A stretch of 53,949 nucleotides of DNA from Chitinispirillaceae bacterium (GTDB lineage Bacteria > Fibrobacterota > Chitinivibrionia > Chitinivibrionales > Chitinispirillaceae): assembly GCA_016930275.1 (NCBI GenBank), contig JAFGHA010000157.1:1-53949 (forward strand), written 5' to 3'. Shown piece after piece: positions 52,321-53,949 of this stretch. Within the stretch, counting starts at the first letter, position 1; each line of letters begins with the position of its first letter. The notes beneath the pieces are model-generated. The model saw nothing but the letters and a program-made list of their open reading frames with translations, was not told the DNA's origin and did not search any database. A program made the translations under genes and the position numbers.

Positions 52321-52665
52321 TTGCCAGTAAAAATCAGACTTGCCCGTGTGGGCCGAAAAAAAATCGCGAAGTATCGCATTGTCGCCGCCGACAGCCGGGC
52401 GAGACGTGACGGCCGGTTTCTCGACACCATCGGATTTTACGATCCGCAAACCGATCCGAAGACCTTTACCTACGATAGTGACAAGGTCGCGAAATGGATC
52501 GAAAACGGTGCGCAGCCGACACTGACGGTAAAAAATCTTCTGCGGCAGGATCAGTTCTTCGCGAAAATGGAAGGACGGGCGAAAGGACTGACCCCGGAGC
52601 AGATGAACCTTGAGCGCAAACCGGAACGTACGCGCAAGCCGAAACAGAAAAAAGAGAAAAAATAG
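52321..52665 (+). CDS. rpsP: 30S ribosomal protein S16
   Basis: 114 residues starting with TTG at 52321, with AAGGAG seven bases upstream. It opens PVKIRLARVGRKKIAKYRIV, the typical S16 start, and has GFYDPQTDP. The usual S16 is about 80-90 residues; the extra tail here is Lys/Arg-rich (RTRKPKQKKEKK), which is common in some phyla. S16 is needed for 30S assembly. It is 37 bases after ffh. Confidence 0.97.
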   Translation: MPVKIRLARVGRKKIAKYRIVAADSRARRDGRFLDTIGFYDPQTDPKTFTYDSDKVAKWIENGAQPTLTVKNLLRQDQFFAKMEGRAKGLTPEQMNLERKPERTRKPKQKKEKK

Positions 52666-52677
52666 CCGGATAACACC

Positions 52678-53214
52678 GTGACGGGAGAAGGACACCAGTC
52701 GCCCCATCTTGTAGCACTGGGAGTAATCCGCAAACCGATCGGCCTCGACGGGGCTTGTGCCTTTCAGCCGTTCGGTCAGACTCTTGGACGGCTTACACTG
52801 CCGGTGCAGCTCTTTGCAGGTGAGGGTGAAACCACCTGTCGTCCGTTGCTGCTTGAGCAGGTTGAACTGCGACCGAAAGGTCCGGTCTGTTTTTTCAGGG
52901 AAATTAACGATGCTGATAATGCGGAAACACTCCGTAATTTCAATCTGTATATCGATCAGCACCTCCTGCCGCATCTCGAAGACGGTGCCTACTACCAGTT
53001 TGAACTGGAGGGAATGAAGGTACAGACTGATCGCGGCAGGGAAATCGGAATCGTTGAAAGCATCGAGAATTATCCGACAGTCGATTCAATCCAGATACGT
53101 CGATCCAACGGTGAGACAGTAATGGTACCTCTAACCGGGGAGGCTGTTACCGAAGTCGACCGGATGTCGGGCTCTATAACGGTACGCGAGGAATTCATAG
53201 AAGAGCTGCTCTGA
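52678..53214 (+). CDS. rimM: 16S rRNA processing protein RimM
   Basis: 178 residues from GTG 52678, 12 bases after rpsP. LGVIRKPIGLDGACAFQPF is the N-terminal RimM beta-barrel start, the middle carries YYQFELEGMKVQTDRGREIG, the PRC-barrel signature, and the end is a PRC barrel (TVMVPLTGEAVTEVD). RimM helps S19 join the 30S head. The small KH-domain protein often found between rpsP and rimM is absent. Confidence 0.95.
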   Translation: MTGEGHQSPHLVALGVIRKPIGLDGACAFQPFGQTLGRLTLPVQLFAGEGETTCRPLLLEQVELRPKGPVCFFREINDADNAETLRNFNLYIDQHLLPHLEDGAYYQFELEGMKVQTDRGREIGIVESIENYPTVDSIQIRRSNGETVMVPLTGEAVTEVDRMSGSITVREEFIEELL

Positions 53215-53247
53215 TTTCAGCTCTTTGATACATGAAAAGAAGTAATA

Positions 53248-53949
53248 ATGATGTTCTTTGATATTCTGACGCTGTTTCCTTCGATGTTCGACGGGGTTTT
53301 TTCGGACAGTATCATGCATCGGGCGATAAAAGGCGGGCATATCTCAATCTCGTTCAGTAATATCCGAGATTTTTCAGAGGATGAGCGGCATAAAACCGTC
53401 GATGACTACCCATACGGTGGTGATGCGGGAATGCTGATGAAACCTGAACCCCTCTCCCGCACGATTAATGCTTCCAAAGAACGGTTGAAAAAATATGACC
53501 CCAAGGTGATTTATCTTTCACCGAAAGGGGAACTGATCCGCCATGAGGTTGTCGATGAACTGCACCGCGAGAAGGCACTTATTCTGCTGTGCGGGAGATA
53601 CAAAGGTATTGATGAGCGGATAACCGAGAGGTATGTGGATCGCGAGCTTTCTCTGGGCGATTTTATCCTTTCTGGGGGGGAGATCGCGGCAATGGCGCTT
53701 ATCGATGCGGTTACACGACTTATTCCCGGGGTGCTCGGTAACCGGGACAGTGCGGAATCGGATTCATTCTACAACGGTCTGCTCAGTCACCCTCACTATA
53801 CCCGTCCGGAGGAATTTGAGGGTATGCGTGTTCCGGAAGTGCTCCTGAGCGGACACCATGCGAATATTGCCGCATGGCAACGGAATATGGCGTTGGAAAT
53901 CACACGGAAAAGGCGTCCGGATCTAATGGAACGATACAATATAACGGAA
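53248..53949 (+). CDS. trmD: tRNA (guanine-N1)-methyltransferase TrmD, 3' end missing
   Basis: The frame opens at ATG 53248 (a second ATG follows at once) and stays open to the right edge, so at least 234 codons are present and the stop is outside. It opens MMFFDILTLFPSMFDGVF and shows DDYPYGGDAGMLMKPEP, the family motif, then YLSPKGE and LLCGRYKGIDERI, which form the deep trefoil knot that binds S-adenosylmethionine, and SLGDFILSGGE. TrmD methylates G37 of tRNAs to prevent frameshifting. Only the very end of the protein is missing. Confidence 0.96.
   Translation, partial: MMFFDILTLFPSMFDGVFSDSIMHRAIKGGHISISFSNIRDFSEDERHKTVDDYPYGGDAGMLMKPEPLSRTINASKERLKKYDPKVIYLSPKGELIRHEVVDELHREKALILLCGRYKGIDERITERYVDRELSLGDFILSGGEIAAMALIDAVTRLIPGVLGNRDSAESDSFYNGLLSHPHYTRPEEFEGMRVPEVLLSGHHANIAAWQRNMALEITRKRRPDLMERYNITE

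Noticed and set aside
1..53949. tRNA, rRNA, CRISPR or insertion-sequence elements
   Set aside because: No T-arm motif in a cloverleaf setting, no direct-repeat/spacer array and no transposase frame was seen on reading both strands.

Overview
The window looks like a chromosomal piece from a Gram-negative, flagellated bacterium, most plausibly a member of the Fibrobacterota (Chitinispirillia/Chitinivibrionia side). This placement is inference. It rests on a TIGR02147-type regulator, several secreted proteins with C-terminal domains resembling type IX secretion (Por) sorting signals, CotH and LamG/DUF2341 surface proteins, putative carbohydrate esterases, a TonB system with two ExbD paralogues, and flagellin. 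There is no 16S gene or other decisive marker, and I found no tRNA, rRNA or CRISPR array.

Layout. 1-3.1 kb: a histone-deacetylase-family amidohydrolase cut by the left edge, then selD and a SprT-like metallopeptidase on the minus strand. 3.1-13.3 kb: a divergent locus. Leftward run a PEGA-domain membrane protein, a Hanks-type Ser/Thr kinase with TPR-like tail, and a membrane-anchored protein. Rightward run tssK-tssL-tssM, the baseplate and membrane-complex part of a type VI secretion system. The pairing suggests a phospho-controlled T6SS whose other parts are encoded elsewhere. 13.3-15.8 kb (minus): PTS EIIA, UspA, a lone V-type ATPase subunit D, a decayed formylglycine-generating-enzyme-like gene and a small Cys-rich protein. 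15.9-22.6 kb: a histidine-kinase-like protein lacking its phospho-acceptor His, a large secreted alpha/beta hydrolase and a hybrid histidine kinase.

23-38.5 kb is an accessory, surface-oriented region: an outer-membrane-type protein, a CotH/lamin-tail protein, a frameshifted secreted protein, another secreted protein, a flavodoxin, lipoproteins (one with an HExxH motif), a GNAT enzyme, and a compact operon TIGR02147 regulator - DUF2341/LamG lipoprotein - SASA/CE6-like esterase. It ends in a strong terminator lying inside a nested palindromic repeat. A triply frameshifted esterase remnant follows at about 39.1-39.6 kb. 39.7-46.3 kb (minus) is an exbB-exbD-exbD-tonB-receptor-lipoprotein operon. 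Its receptor carries its own N-terminal TonB-C-like domain, and one ExbD has Asn where the proton-relay Asp is expected.

46.9-53.9 kb is mostly core: a UDPGP-like nucleotidyltransferase, a tandem Usp, flagellin with an elaborate leader (sigma-28 promoter, CsrA-like hairpin, mutually exclusive pairings around the Shine-Dalgarno, TTG start), tadA, and the ffh-rpsP-rimM-trmD run, the last cut by the right edge.

The strongest leads for new biology are the flagellin leader RNA, the kinase/PEGA-tssKLM arrangement, the asymmetric ExbD pair with the TonB-fused receptor, and the His-less kinase.
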